Origin: Hippophae tibetana
Taxonomy: Eukaryota > Streptophyta > Magnoliopsida > Rosales > Elaeagnaceae
NCBI GenBank assembly: GCA_037013495.1
Contig: CM072811.1
Location: forward strand, 46,259,452-46,323,451
Length of the DNA: 64,000 bases
Direction of reading: 5' to 3'
The position numbers and the translations under genes are program-made. This document shows, piece after piece, positions 13,156 to 25,008 of the stretch. The notes beneath the pieces are model-generated. The model was given only the letters and a program-made list of their open reading frames with translations. It had not been told where the DNA came from and made no database searches. Every line of letters begins with the position of its first letter. The stretch's first letter is position 1.

Positions 13156-13435
13156 TGTTGAGAATTGTACAAAATTTTACACATAAAAAAATGAACAAGA
13201 AGATAAGAACTCAAAGAAAGTTTATTGTATAAAACTTCTTAAGAAAATTGTTTATTCCTTTTTTTATTGAGTGGAAAGCATGCCTATTATATAAGATAAT
13301 TACAAACCAATTGATAGAAAATAGGATATGATAAATCTCAAACAAAAATAGATAAATAATTGGTCCTCATCTCCACTGCAAAACAAACCATAGAAATAGG
13401 AACATGGAAACTGAAGTTTGAATCGATCTTCATCA
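13156..13435 (-). repeat. 5' LTR of the copia remnant
   Basis: Partner of 10454-10744. It starts TGTTGAG and is placed to end in TCATCA at 13435, just before the local tandem palindromic repeat at 13441-13510. The end is uncertain by a few bases. Confidence 0.7.
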
Positions 13436-13440
13436 ATTTT

Positions 13441-13510
13441 TAATTATTTTATAAAATAATCATCAATTTGTTTATTAATTATTTTATAAAATAATCATCA
13501 ATGTGTTTAT
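13441..13510. repeat. 35-bp tandem duplication containing a perfect palindrome
   Basis: Two 35-bp units (13441-13475 and 13476-13510) differ at one base. Each contains ATTATTTTATAAAATAAT, which is its own reverse complement. It sits immediately outside the right LTR of the copia remnant. Confidence 0.85.
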
Positions 13511-15400
13511 TAATAACTTATACTTAGTGATTCTTAAAGGAAAAAAAAATAAAAATCACTTTCAAATTGTTTGGTTACTCTTTATATTTTTTTTCAAAAA
13601 CTTTATAAAATAAATTTTTGTTTATTATTTATAATTTTTTGTAACTCTTCTTATATTCATACATATAAAAGATATAAAACTTAATTTTCAAAATTCCAAA
13701 GACATTACTTCGGAAGTAAAGGAGGGAGTTTGTTCACTATAAGATTTACTCCATAACTCTCAATGAGCAGATCCCATATCACATTAATAAAGTAGCCCAT
13801 AATTTAGTACTTAGTTAGGTATACACCAAGTGAAAGGAGTGATTACACTTAATGAGTACCATAAGGTATAAAGACGTTTGGCTACCAAGCAATATATTGA
13901 GATTTGTCTTTCTATGTAGTAAAATAAAAAAATTATAATTTGTTCTCTAGAAACATATTTGTTGAACAGGAAAAAAATAAGAAATATGATTTAAAAAATT
14001 TAATTTTAAAGATTTATGAATCACTCTATATTTTAAAAGTTATTTTTTAAAAATCTAAAAATGATCAAAATTAGAATAATAGTTATCAAATGGTATTGAC
14101 AATACACTCATAATACACGTGAAAATATGATACTAGATTACTCCTTAAAATATTATTAAGATCAAGAACGGATTTTGAAACTTGAGAAAAATGATAAAAA
14201 TATGTGTTAAGTTATGGTCGTTTTATTGTGAATATAGATTGGTACAAATTATAAATGTCAAAATGTTCCTAAATTATACATGAATATCCTGAGATTGAAG
14301 AATTATGATGCAAACAAGTAATAAAATAAATAATTCTAGTTGTGTACTTATAAAACCATGGCACCCAAGATCCGGTAAATAACTTGTATAAAGTGTTTAT
14401 TTTTTATAAATATGTGATCTAAATATACTAATTAAAAAAAATGATTAAAATACTAATTTTCACATAATTAAGTACCAATTCTACACCCCAGCCCATAATA
14501 CAACCACCGTGACTTAGTGTTTAGATCTTACATTTTATTTATATCGACTTATCAAACTTTGGATATATCAACGTAATCTCACGTCCTGGTAAAGTGATTG
14601 CTTCTTTATAAAAAAAAAAAAAAAACAACAAACACTAAGATTGGGTATTTGTCGAGGGATATAATGAGCGTGAGATAATACGGTCTGATATAAGAAACAT
14701 TTTAAACAAACTTGTATCTCTAACTCTAATACTCAATTAAATATCAGGGTATTTGTATATGGTAATCTATAGATAATTAAATTATTTTATTACTCTTTAA
14801 GTAGTGAGTAAAATATTAATTTTTTTATATTTATATATTTTGGTAAATTTTAGTATAAAATGTTGCGTTATTGAGTAATTTTAAAAATAATTGTGGGTGT
14901 ATTGAGTTGAAATGAGGGTACCAAGAGTAATATTCTTTTATCTAAATTGATATATTAGCATTTTAATGGTGATAATAATAAGATTGATGGGTGTTGGGAC
15001 CACTTATTTTATAGGCGACATTTGAATCGTTGGACTTTCAAGTTGAGGCAAAAATCATTTCTCTGATACAAAACAGTGTCTAATTAATTTTATTAATTTG
15101 TAGGCATGTTAATTCTTAATCACTTATTTACGTAGTTTAGTTGATTGGAGTTACCTACTTTATTTAAGCATTTAACTCTTAATCATTTATTTATTTGTGT
15201 AATCCAGTTGATAGGAGTTATGTGTATACCGTAGAACTAATATTAGTATGAACTATATATTACATCAATTATACGTATAATAAAATATTTAATACCTTTT
15301 TCACCTTATATTATTAATTCTTAATGTACTACATGCACTTAAAAAAAGGTAGAATTTTTCCGTGTATAATTATTTATAGACTAGTATAGTGGAAATTTTT
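13511..15400. other. AT-rich region upstream of the bHLH gene
   Basis: No gene is seen. A CACGTG G-box lies at 14116-14121, about 1.7 kb upstream of the bHLH start codon. A poly-A run sits at about 14610-14625. Any distal regulation of the bHLH gene would lie here, but nothing else stands out. Confidence 0.4.
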
Positions 15401-15836
15401 TGCAGATCATAATCAAAGAAAAAAACAAAGGAAGGAAAAAGAAACCCAACAAAGCACAAAGGAAAATGAAAGCATTATTAGTAGCAGCTAGAGCTTAGTT
15501 GAAAACAAAGGATAAAAAGGTTGGTCAGCTTCAGAAAAACCAACCCAATAAGTGAAAGTGATTTTACTTAAGTCAGATTTTCAGGGGAAAAAAAGAAGGC
15601 AAATAGAGAAAAAGAAAAACTATAAGCCCAGCTAGCTAGCATAGAACTTGTTCATATGATCAAAGCCACCAAAATTAATAGCATTTCAGGTTTGTGATTT
15701 ATCCAACTTTCTTCTGATACTATTTTCTCCTTTTAACTAAATTTCTTTGATTGTTTTTCATTTAAATTAATAGTGCTTCTTATATTATACATATAATCAT
15801 TGAGATTCTATTAATATATGTAGAGAATTGAGAAAG
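15370..15836 (+). promoter_or_regulatory. Probable core promoter and 5' leader of the bHLH gene
   Basis: A TATTTATAGA box lies at about 15371-15380. It is followed by a purine-rich, GC-richer leader (from about 15405) typical of plant 5' UTRs. A possible leader intron runs from CAG/GTTTGT at 15690 to ATGTAG at 15823 and leaves a short spacer before the ATG at 15837. This is inference from signals only. Confidence 0.35.
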
Positions 15837-16723
15837 ATGATGAAAAAGGATGATCAAGCTTCACAAAGCATTCAAAACATAGAAGAAGAAATGTTTCTTC
15901 ATCATCAACACCAACATAATGTTATCCATCAATCATGGTCTTTACCTCCGGTTCATCACCCAATAAACCCGGTCCATTTCACTTCCAACCCGGTTAGAGA
16001 TCATCAAGACCCATTTCTTGTTCAGCAGTATCCATCATCATCATCATATCCTAGTTTGTTTAACAGAAATAGTACTAGAGCAGCTCCTTCTCTACAATTT
16101 ACATATGATGGTTCAATATCTTCGGATTTTCATCACCTAAGAATAATTTCAGAACACAATCTTGGACCGGGTTTTCAACCGGTGGGTTCAGTTCCCTTTG
16201 GGCTCCAATCCGAGTTGGGTAAAATGACTTCTCAAGAAATTATGGATGCTAAAGCACTTGTAGCTTCTAAGAATCACAGTGAAGCTGAGAGAAGAAGAAG
16301 AGAAAGAATCAATAACCACTTTGCTAAATTGCGCACCTTATTGCCCAACACCACCAAGGTACGTAATTCATAATTTATTAATCAAGATATTAATTTAACA
16401 TTGATTTTCGCAACAAATTAAGTTCTATAAAAAAACAAAGGAGAGACTCATATATGTAATTACATTATCAAACACATAACATATTCTTTTTGTACTTTTT
16501 CACATTGATAATAATGTTCCATCAAATCCTACTATCTAAGATAGGCTATTTAGGTTATAGACTTTTAATACACAATAATCCAATAAACTCAAGTTACTCA
16601 ACCAATTAAATTAATATGTAATTCCCGAGCTTTCGCGAGGAATGATCTACATTGTATACATTAACAATAATGATCTACGTTATATAATATAGCTATATAT
16701 GATTTAAACCGAGCTTTTCTTTT

Positions 16724-16758
<35 letters not shown>

Positions 16759-17666
16759 TGGGTTTGTGTATTTATTTTTTGTGAGTAGTTTGGTATTTCC
16801 GAGGTGAAAAAGGAATAAGTGATAATGCTGCTAAGTTGATACAATAAAGAGGAACATCGCAGCAGATGAAAAAAAAAGCTTTTTCATGGAAATTTCTTGC
16901 CAGTTTTCACCCAAACGTACGAGACAAACTAGCAATCTTGTCAGTCTTAAAGCAACACAAAATTAGAACCCGTCCCTCCTCTTCTTTACTGAATCTTCAA
17001 ACTCTACACAGTAAATATACTTTCTTTAAAAATTTAAAACAAACCAATTTCACTTTACATCTTAAAGAAACTTTCTTTATTCATTTTCTTGCATTATCAT
17101 TTTTTTTCTTCATCTGGGTTTGATTCGTTTTTCTAATTATAATATATACATATATATAACAGACGGACAAGGCTTCACTTTTAGCTGGAGTAATACAACA
17201 TGTAAAAGAACTTCAACGGCAGACTTCAATAATATCAGAAACGAGTGTTTTGCCTACAGAAACTGATGAACTTATTGTTGATAATGCGTCAGATGAAGAA
17301 GGAAGGTTTGTCATCAAAGCCTCACTTTGTTGTGAAGATAGGTCTGATCTTTTGCCTGACCTTATTAAAACTCTCAAATCATTAAGGTTAAGGACTTTGA
17401 AAGCTGAGATTGCAACAATTGGTGGAAGGGTAAGAAATGTGTTGTTCATTACAACAGAAGAAGGTTCAAGTAATGACATCATCAATGTTGGTACTGATGA
17501 TAATAATAATGAACAAGTACAACCACCACAAGAATATTGTATAAGTACTATTCATGAAGCTCTTAAGGCAGTGATGGAAAAAACAGGTTCTGGCATTGAG
17601 AGTTCTTCAGCTGGGAATGGTAAGAGACAAAAGACTAATAATGACATCAATATTCCCGAAATATAA
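15837..17666 (+). CDS. bHLH30: bHLH transcription factor, TMO5-LIKE/bHLH30 (ABS5/T5L1) clade
   Basis: Two exons, 15837-16358 and 17163-17666, joined in phase 0 (AAG/GTACGT donor, AACAG acceptor), give 341 residues. The first ATG is at 15837; the frame opens slightly upstream only at a TTG codon. The N-terminus is His/Pro/Ser-rich. A conserved block reads FGLQSELGKM then QEIMDAKALVASK. The bHLH domain spans about 145-195, with basic region NHSEAERRRRERIN keeping the His-Glu-Arg residues for E/G-box binding, loop PNTTK at the splice junction and helix 2 TDKASLLAGVIQHVKEL. An ACT-like domain follows (about 222-285, from RFVIKASLCCEDRSDLLPD to GGRVRNVLF), then an EEYCI-type C-terminal helix and SAGNGKRQKT. 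In Arabidopsis this clade dimerises with LHW-type bHLHs, drives vascular periclinal divisions and induces cytokinin synthesis. The family usually has Glu where this protein has Gly in LLAGVI. Orthology to bHLH30 rather than a paralogue is inferred. Confidence 0.93.
16359..17162 (+). other. Intron of the bHLH gene, with (ATT)n microsatellite
   Basis: This 804-bp intron splits the bHLH domain after the loop, as in other members of the clade. A run of about 11 ATT units occupies 16726-16759. An 85-codon open frame inside (16866-17123) has no recognisable domain and is treated as intronic noise. Confidence 0.85.
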
Positions 17667-18100
17667 GTCTTTTAGGCTTCTGTTTGTTTGTACTTCTTTT
17701 AAAAGTGCTTTTTAAAGAAGCAAAAAAAAAATGTTTTTAAAATCCTGACAACACTTGTATTAAATGCTTTTTTATCAGGCTAGCAGCGTTTTTTAAGTAT
17801 TAGAAGTGCTTTTAAAATATCTCAAAAGCAGAAGCAAACATTCACTTAGAGTTTGTTCGTTTATACTTCTATCAAAAGTTGTTCCATACAGAAGCGGTTT
17901 CAAGGGGAAAAAAAATATTTGTTTCGAGAAGAAATTAATACATATAATGTGGCTTTATTAGCAATCAGAAAGTGTACTTTCGGATCAGTAAAAGCGCTTC
18001 TGATAAGTGTTTTCCTCTATTTTGTCTTGAAATGATTTTTTTTGCTATTGAAAGTGCTTTTACATGGTTCTCAAGCAGAAATAAGCCATTCTTTTTCTTG
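17667..18100. repeat. Two adjacent MITE-like inverted-repeat units downstream of the bHLH gene
   Basis: Unit A (about 17675-17848) begins CTTCTGTTTGTTTGTACTTC and ends in CAAAAGCAGAAGCAAAC. Unit B (about 17850-18092) begins TTTGTTCGTTTATACTTCT and ends in CAAGCAGAAATAAGCC. The ends of each are roughly inverted, and the AGTGCTTTTAA motif recurs in both directions. This fits two related hAT-like MITEs side by side in the 3' flank or 3' UTR. Exact ends were not resolved. Confidence 0.4.
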
Positions 18101-20938
18101 TGATTGAGTGTGTCGTGGGTTTCTTATTATTATATATATATTTTTAACTTGCGTGTGAAAGGTTATGTATTTCCAGGAATGAAGAAATAGGTAATGATGG
18201 TTTGTTTATGTGAAGTACTTAGATTGATACAAAACAAGAGATGCTGAAAGTGATGAGAGAGATAGAGATTGAAAGAAGATGTTTGGTTTGTTATTAGGAA
18301 GAGATAATATAAAAAGAGGAAAGGGATCTTTTTCGTGGGGAGAGAAGGCTTATTGAGGATATCCAAAGATGGAAAAATGTGGACTTGAAGGGGTTCTGAG
18401 ATACTGTTTCTGAATTCAAAGTTTCGCAGTGTTTTTAATTAATTAGGGCATTTTAAAGGTTTGTTTTGTAGTGAATTGAAGCTTTCAGTATCCTTTTTCA
18501 GACAAGTACAAATGCTGGTAGAAATGATAGACATCCATAATCTATGTATAACAATATTGGTGACGATAGAGAGCTACTTCTCGAACGTATGTTCATCATT
18601 TTAACTATATATGTTTTTTTTTTTGCTTACAAATTTATATCCCCATCACACAGCAGATAAATTACTTTTTTAAAAATGTTATTTTTTATCCGTTGGTGTT
18701 TTTTAAATAACATTTTCAATAGTTGTATTCCTAAATCCAAAACATAATTGATGACTTTCTATGGATTAGAAAAAGCTTGGCGTGCCGATTCCATTAATTG
18801 TTTAATTAGAGAAATTAAAAAAAAGAGAGTAATTGTTGTAATTATTATGAGTAGTGGTATACAATATTAATGAGAATATTTTAACATATAAGTATATGAT
18901 CGAAGTGAGTTTAATATAATCAAGAAGGATAATTTATAAGATTTTAATACTGATATTAAGTAGTTTAGTTGAAATATAAAATATTTCCTAATTATTATTC
19001 ATCCTTCTTGTGTTACTTGATAAAATAAACTAAAAAAATGCATGACAAAACCTTACATTCTAACTATTAACCAATCATGTCAAGCTTAATTCAAACATTT
19101 GCATTTGATTTATCTATATGCTCGTACCACAAGAAATTATCCTTATATTCAATGTATTGCCTAATTAATTTTATTTAGTAATCAGTTATAATAGTTTCTT
19201 TAAGTTAGATTATTGATATCGTTTAGTCATATAATTTAAAAATATTATTTTTATCTTATTACATTTAAGAAATATTTTATTATAGATTTGATTAAAATTT
19301 AACTTTTTTCGACACTTTCACAATAACAACATCACAAAAAAAACTATTTTATTTTATTTTAAAAGACTAATGATCACTTAGGATCCAGACTTTGTAGATA
19401 GTTTTTTTCTTATTTTTCAGTGTATAAATATGCTACCTAAGTAACTATACAGTAACTCAACATTGTTAAAGGACAAAAATTGTTCCTTGCCCTGAAATAA
19501 CCAACAATCTAGACATACAGTAGTAAAACTAAGGATTTTTTATTACTCATTTAAATAGAAATAATAAAAACCTTTGGTCTTCAGTTTTTTATTACTCATT
19601 TAAATAGAAATAATAATAGATTGTCTACTTTAATCCATATAATTACGAGTTTAATGAGTCTTCGATCATGACTTGATAATTAACGAAATCTTATAATTTT
19701 TCTTCTAAAAATAAATCTCAAAATATATCATAATACAACGTAAAAGATACACTTCTTATAAGTACATTATCGGCTAACTTTTCTAAATAACCTAGGATAT
19801 GTTCGGTATATCACTATTACCGAAGTCTTTAAAGATTTGGACATCCATCTAAACTATTTTCTTCGATTGGCCCAATTAACTGATATCTGCTTTGATTGTG
19901 CTTTATTGTAATAATCCACGGCCTCTTGTATGAACATAAAAACCAGACAAAGTGGGCCAAGGTCTGGTGGATGTATATGGTATATCTAGCAAGTTTTACC
20001 TTACATAAAGTGCAAAATGAGTCTTTATAATTTTATGGCTTTAGATGATCATTTTAAGTTAATATTATCTATAAAATATTATTTAAAAATTTAGTAGAAT
20101 ATCAACATATATGAAGACTACTGGTTTAGTAAGTTAAAAAATAATTTGCGTCGAAACAAATTAAATTCGTTTTTTGAATAGTAACTTGAATGACACCGTA
20201 AAAATAGCTCTAGCCTCTAACACAGACAGGGATGGTCATTTTGGATGCCTGTCTATGTAAATTTTGTACATGGATGAGTAAATTTTGGATAGACGTCAGT
20301 GTCAACTTTAAATTATCTAAACTACAAATTTAATCTCTTTCAGTGAGTCACAATTGATCCATTTCCAAGCTGTAAAAATGGTTGAGTGGGTGAGATTTTG
20401 TTAGGACCTTGAGTCAACATCATAATTACTCTAGCTTCAACTGGATCATGAAGTGGGTGACCCTATTTTTTTTTTATATTTTATTCAACAATAACTGTAT
20501 TATAGGCTTTTAATTTTTAAATAGCACCGATGATCTGTCTATTCAATGATAAGCAAAAATAAAATAAAAAATAAAATCATAATTTTCTAATTTTTTCATC
20601 CAAACTCAAGACACACATGTATGTTTTAAGTTTGAACTAGCAATAACTACTATTCATTACTTGGAACATACGTGATACAATAATTACAAAGTTTCAAATA
20701 TTGTGGAGTACTTAATAATTGAAATTACATCTTATGACCCTTGTATATATAGGACCCAATTTTACAACAATATAAATTAAAATCTTGCATACATAATGGC
20801 CAAGCACATAATGGCTGAATCCCAAAATAAACTTGCTTATTCTTTTTTTTTTTTGTGTGTGTGTAAGGAATTGATTTTCCTAACTTATTAAAATAGAAAT
20901 ATAAAATGGGTATTAATATATATAACAGTGGGGGACAA
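18101..20938. other. Intergenic region between the convergent bHLH and LAR genes
   Basis: The left part (18160-18600) is less AT-rich and may hold the end of the bHLH transcript or a degraded insertion. Its short minus frame is not recognisable. A 31-base block starting TTTTTTATTACTCATTTAAA occurs twice, at 19536 and 19585. Otherwise this is AT-rich with no gene seen. LAR 3' UTR sequence is expected just below 20939. Confidence 0.45.
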
Positions 20939-21381
20939 TCATGCACAAAATGCAGAGATAGCTAGTGGTTCAAGCATTGAATTATCTTTTGAGATTTGTT
21001 CAATATTCTTGTTCTTCAATCTGATGAGAAAGTCAGTGAAACATTCATCCAAGGTTCTAAAAGTTTCATCTGGGTACAGAGTTGCCACTTCAACATGATG
21101 AGATCCTTCAATTGAAAAATTTATCTGACAGCCATTTATGAAGATATCATGTGTCAATGCTGCCACAATACTTTGTGGTATAATATTCTCTGCACCATCA
21201 ACAAACTCAATGTTTTGATTAATTTAATTAAAATTTCTAAATTGTTAGATAATTTAGTTTTCGAATTTTTATTTATAATTTTATATAATTTTTTAAATAT
21301 GATGAGAAACTTTATCCATTTAGTTAGATAGTATAAACTATTTGAGGAATAGCTTAACAAGTTTAATTGTGTCTATGTATG

Positions 21382-21420
<39 letters not shown>

Positions 21421-23989
21421 GTGTGTAACATAACGATAGAAGAAGGTAAAGAAAGAATGAACCTGCAGCTTTAGAAAGTAGGTCACATTCAGTGATGGTT
21501 ACTCTTGGTAGAGTTCTGTCAATCTTTTTCTCCCAAAGCATTGCAAGGTCATTCATGTTGTAAAGATTACAAGATGGTCTAAAATGAACACTCTTGTTGA
21601 GTGTCTGAATGTCATCCACAGTTTTCATGGTTATCCTTCCAATATCACTTCCAGCAACAAAGTAAGCTGTTTTTTTTTTAAATAAATAAATAAATAAATT
21701 TGTTAACAACATAAAAATAATTTATATAAAATAATATTGTTGTGATATATATATATATATATATTTAACTGGCTGAAAATGAAAACATCAATTTTATTGT
21801 AACATAATTAACATGATAAAGACTTATCTGTAACATTTAATAATAAATATTTTTTACAAGGGTTGTTTACCATTGCTCATATTTAGATATGTTCCATATG
21901 GTTGTACTTAAACACAATTACTTAACCCACCAAACAGGAGCTTAAATTATTATTATTATTTTAATTAATACAATATTCACGTATCTTAATACTCCAACAA
22001 CTCTTCAATCGGAGAAGTTATCACTGTGGACTACAGAGAGTGAGCTTGGAAATATTATTTCTTATGATAACCAAGTATAAGTATAGTATGTAACACATGG
22101 TAGTATGTTACAAAATATACAGGAAACAAATTTATGAACGTATAATTATAATATGAGTTATATTATGGTACGTTATAATTTTGTTAGTGGTTATTAGCTT
22201 CAAGTGACTGTATAATATAAGCCTCATAATTAAACAAAATTAAAATAGAGGCTAGAAATTAATACTTTAATAGTATAAAATACCTGACTAATTGTACTTT
22301 ATTTAATTAATAATGTTGGACCTACGCAACCTCTAATCAACAACTGTTTATCCAAACTCCATAATTAAGAGTTCTTTTTTTTAGAAAGAGGCATAATTAG
22401 ACAAATCATCCTTATATTTTTTTCACATTTTAAACTTTGGTCATATTACTATGTTTCTTTTAACTTTCTTCATTTACCCTTTTTTCTTTCATATTCTTGT
22501 TCCCTTACTTTTTTCTTATAATTTAACCTTTTTATTTTTTATTTTAATTTTAGTCCCTTACAATTTCAAGTTGGTGTTGTATTTAATATTTTAGATTAAA
22601 TATGTAAGAATTAAAATAATGGACAAAATCATATTAAAAAAATTAAGAGAGTAAAAACTTAAAAAATAAATCGAATAAATTATAAAAAATTAAAAGGCCA
22701 TATAAAATGTAAATTTTTTTTTATGAAATATTTGTGTAATTCAACCTCTATTTTAACTCCTAAACTATTTCAAGTAACATGGACCCATTAACATGAGCTT
22801 TCCACTTTGAGAGTCATTATTATATGGTTTGGAAAAAATCACTTTCATGCTTTGAAGTACCTGGTACAATGAGCTACATTTGCCTTTTTATGATATGGTT
22901 ATTTTATTTTAGCTAATAGTAACTTATATATAATTAAAATTTTAAAACTATTATATTTATTATTTCTTCTTTACTTGAAAAAAAGAAGCAGACATATAGC
23001 TCCTTGGGGAAATCAAACAGCTAATTAAGCTTTCAAAATTTGTAACAAATGTATTATTGTTGTTACTTATTTACCTTGGTTAATGTTTTTTTAGCTTTAT
23101 TCAAATAATTGCTTATAATAAAAAAAATATATACATTTTAAAGAAATTAAATTGAATGATACCTTTGACGCTACCATCACCGTAGATTTGAAACTGATCC
23201 AATGGTGGAAGAACCTCAGAGGGATGAGTGTTGTCAAAATAGGGCCAAGAGGCAATAGAATTGCAACAGATGTAAGTATAAGGTATCCCAGATTCTTCAA
23301 TAAAACGCCTAATTATACGCTTGTCCTTGTACATTCTTAGTCCTGGTTCTACCGGATCAGCCCTATCAACATCATGACCAAACTCTGATGGCAAAAATCT
23401 CTGCATCATTCAAATACATGAAAAAATTTCACATAAAATTATGAACAATAATATTATTAAAACAAGAAAAAATATTTATAATTTCAATAATTAATACCTT
23501 AATAGTGCCAACTTTCTTTATAGCCTCCAATAAGGTGATTTGGTCCAAAATATTATCACCACCAACAGCTGAAATCACTACATCGATATCGTATTCTTTT
23601 AGTATTTTCTCCATCAATCCCTTATCATTTATCAAACCCTATACGAAAAATAACAAATAATTAAAACGAATTTAAATAATTAATGCATGAATATATATAA
23701 CGCTGCTAGCTAATTAAACAATTTTTTTTTTAATATTGAATGTAAAAAGGGTAAAACAAAAGTGAAGCTAGAGAAAATTCACAATGAGAACAATGGCTCC
23801 TTTGTCTTGGAGAGTTTTGATTGCATTAGCTTTAGAAGGGCTACGAGGTCCCGACCGGACAAGAATGTATGTTGGGCGACCAGACTGTAAACTTGCTTCA
23901 GCTACAAACTGACCAATGAAGCCTGTTGCTCCAACAATGAGGGTTCGCCCACTTTTAGCTGATGCATGTGGAGGAGAAGACACTGTCAT
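20939..23989 (-). CDS. LAR: Leucoanthocyanidin reductase
   Basis: Five exons (23783-23989, 23498-23638, 23163-23400, 21463-21666, 20939-21189) join in frame to 346 residues, the length of typical LARs. The enzyme is a cytosolic, NADPH-dependent short-chain/PIP reductase that converts leucocyanidin to catechin, and it also acts on cysteinyl-epicatechin in tannin synthesis. The Rossmann motif is GATGFIG (Gly20, Gly23, Gly26). The three LAR signatures are present: RFLPSEFGHDVDRADPVEPG (117-136), ICCNSIASWPY (160-170) and THDIFINGC (276-284). His125 and Lys143 match the catalytic His and Lys known from grape LAR1. The start is the only ATG near the family's MTVS N-terminus. Intron 1's donor is GTGAAT, a weak site. 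It is chosen because it preserves phase and the family's length there, but it places Ile where relatives have Tyr before GLIN. No frameshift or premature stop is seen. Confidence 0.95.
21386..21416. repeat. (AT)n microsatellite in LAR intron 4
   Basis: Uninterrupted AT dinucleotide run of about 31 bases within the 273-bp fourth intron. Confidence 0.9.
22388..22748. repeat. MITE in LAR intron 3
   Basis: The ends form imperfect terminal inverted repeats: GAGGCATAATTAGACAAAT at the left, and ATTTGTGTAATTCAACCTC at the right (its reverse complement matches at 15 of 19 positions). Similarity continues inward through TTTTTTTCACATTTTA. No coding capacity. It lies inside the 1,496-bp third intron of LAR. 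Confidence 0.55.
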
Positions 23990-24116
23990 TTTTATTTTTT
24001 ATTTTTGGCTTTATTAACTTCTATTATTAAGTATTTGTTTATATGAAACAAGAGATCGAAAAGGAGGGCAAAGGATGATAATTTTGATAAGCATGCGAGA
24101 CCAATGGCGGGTGAAT

Positions 24117-24130
24117 GGTATATATATAGT
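24117..24130 (-). promoter_or_regulatory. TATA box of LAR
   Basis: On the minus strand this reads ACTATATATATACC, about 130 bases upstream of the LAR ATG. It predicts a start site near 24095 and a leader of about 105 bases. This is the only good TATA candidate close to the gene in the correct direction. Confidence 0.5.
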
Positions 24131-24977
24131 ATACTTTTCGGGAGAAGATAACCCATGATTAAGTGTCAAATTTCAGCTACCTTTCAAGATCTCAGGGCAA
24201 ATTCAATTTATTTTTAACAATAAAAATATTATTTAATAATATTAATTGAAATTAAATTAAACTAATTTTAATATTAAACATACTATAATTTAACAACTTG
24301 AACCGTAATTAATATAAAATATGAGATATATTTTTTTAATAATAAAAATAAAAATATCACACAACAAAATTAAATTAAAAGAATCAAAATAGATAGAACA
24401 GATTCGAATCAAAGATATCAAAATTTTACTTGGGTTTGAATAACGGTTGATAATAATAGAACAGATTCGATTTTAGATGTAAATTTTGGTTCTATTTTTG
24501 GGTTTAATTATTTTTTATTTTATCTAATCTAATTCCAATAACCGAAATTATCAAATTTATATTTTATTAAGTATTATAATTTTCATACATGTAAAAATAA
24601 AAATATTTATAGTTTAATATTTTTATTAAGAAAAACAAAATTAAATATATTAATTAAACATAATATATTATTGTTATTATTTTTTTATTGAAATTTCATA
24701 TTTTTGAATATTTTTAAATTAAAAAAAAGTTGAAATTTGATTTTTGGAGCTTTAATAACTATTACTTGACGGTGATTCCTTGTATTTATAACCATTGATT
24801 TCAATTTCAATTTGGAGTATAATATTTTATTTTCATAGAATAAAACTCCTTCCAATCTCTTTTCACCCGTTGATATTCCTTCTGATCGGTTTTTGAAGTC
24901 AAATAATAGATTAAATATTTTTAATAATAAAAATATATTAATTAAAAATAAAAAGTATTATTTGTATGGTTAAAATT

Positions 24978-25008
<31 letters not shown>

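Larger units (their letters stand above)
10454..13435 (-). mobile_element. Internally deleted Ty1/copia retrotransposon remnant
   Basis: Diverged direct repeats of about 290 and 280 bp (10454-10744 and 13156-13435) flank about 2.4 kb of decayed copia pol on the minus strand. Reading down from the 5' LTR there is a degenerate primer site (GTATCAACGCC, initiator-Met-like). Integrase core fragments follow directly (VHVDLYSP-like near 13045, a QNGV-E-NRTVVEM-like stretch near 12740-12790), then reverse transcriptase and RNase H (CDNKATIAMA-like near 10830-10850, HGRTKHIDIR near 10790). Gag, protease and the zinc-finger part of integrase are missing, and the RNase H end runs straight into the 3' LTR without a clear polypurine tract. 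ATTTT occurs at both outer edges (10449-10453 and 13436-13440). This could be the target duplication, but it is weak evidence in AT-rich DNA. Confidence 0.8.

Noticed and set aside
15828..15836. Upstream start of the bHLH protein
   Set aside because: The codon at 15828 is TTG; the first ATG is at 15837.
16866..17123. 85-codon plus-strand open frame
   Set aside because: It lies wholly in the bHLH intron, has no domain and ends just before the acceptor.
17213..17485. 90-codon minus-strand open frame
   Set aside because: It is antisense to bHLH exon 2, whose coding assignment is secure.
18163..18366. 67-codon minus-strand open frame
   Set aside because: Low-complexity content, no family resemblance, no splice or promoter context.
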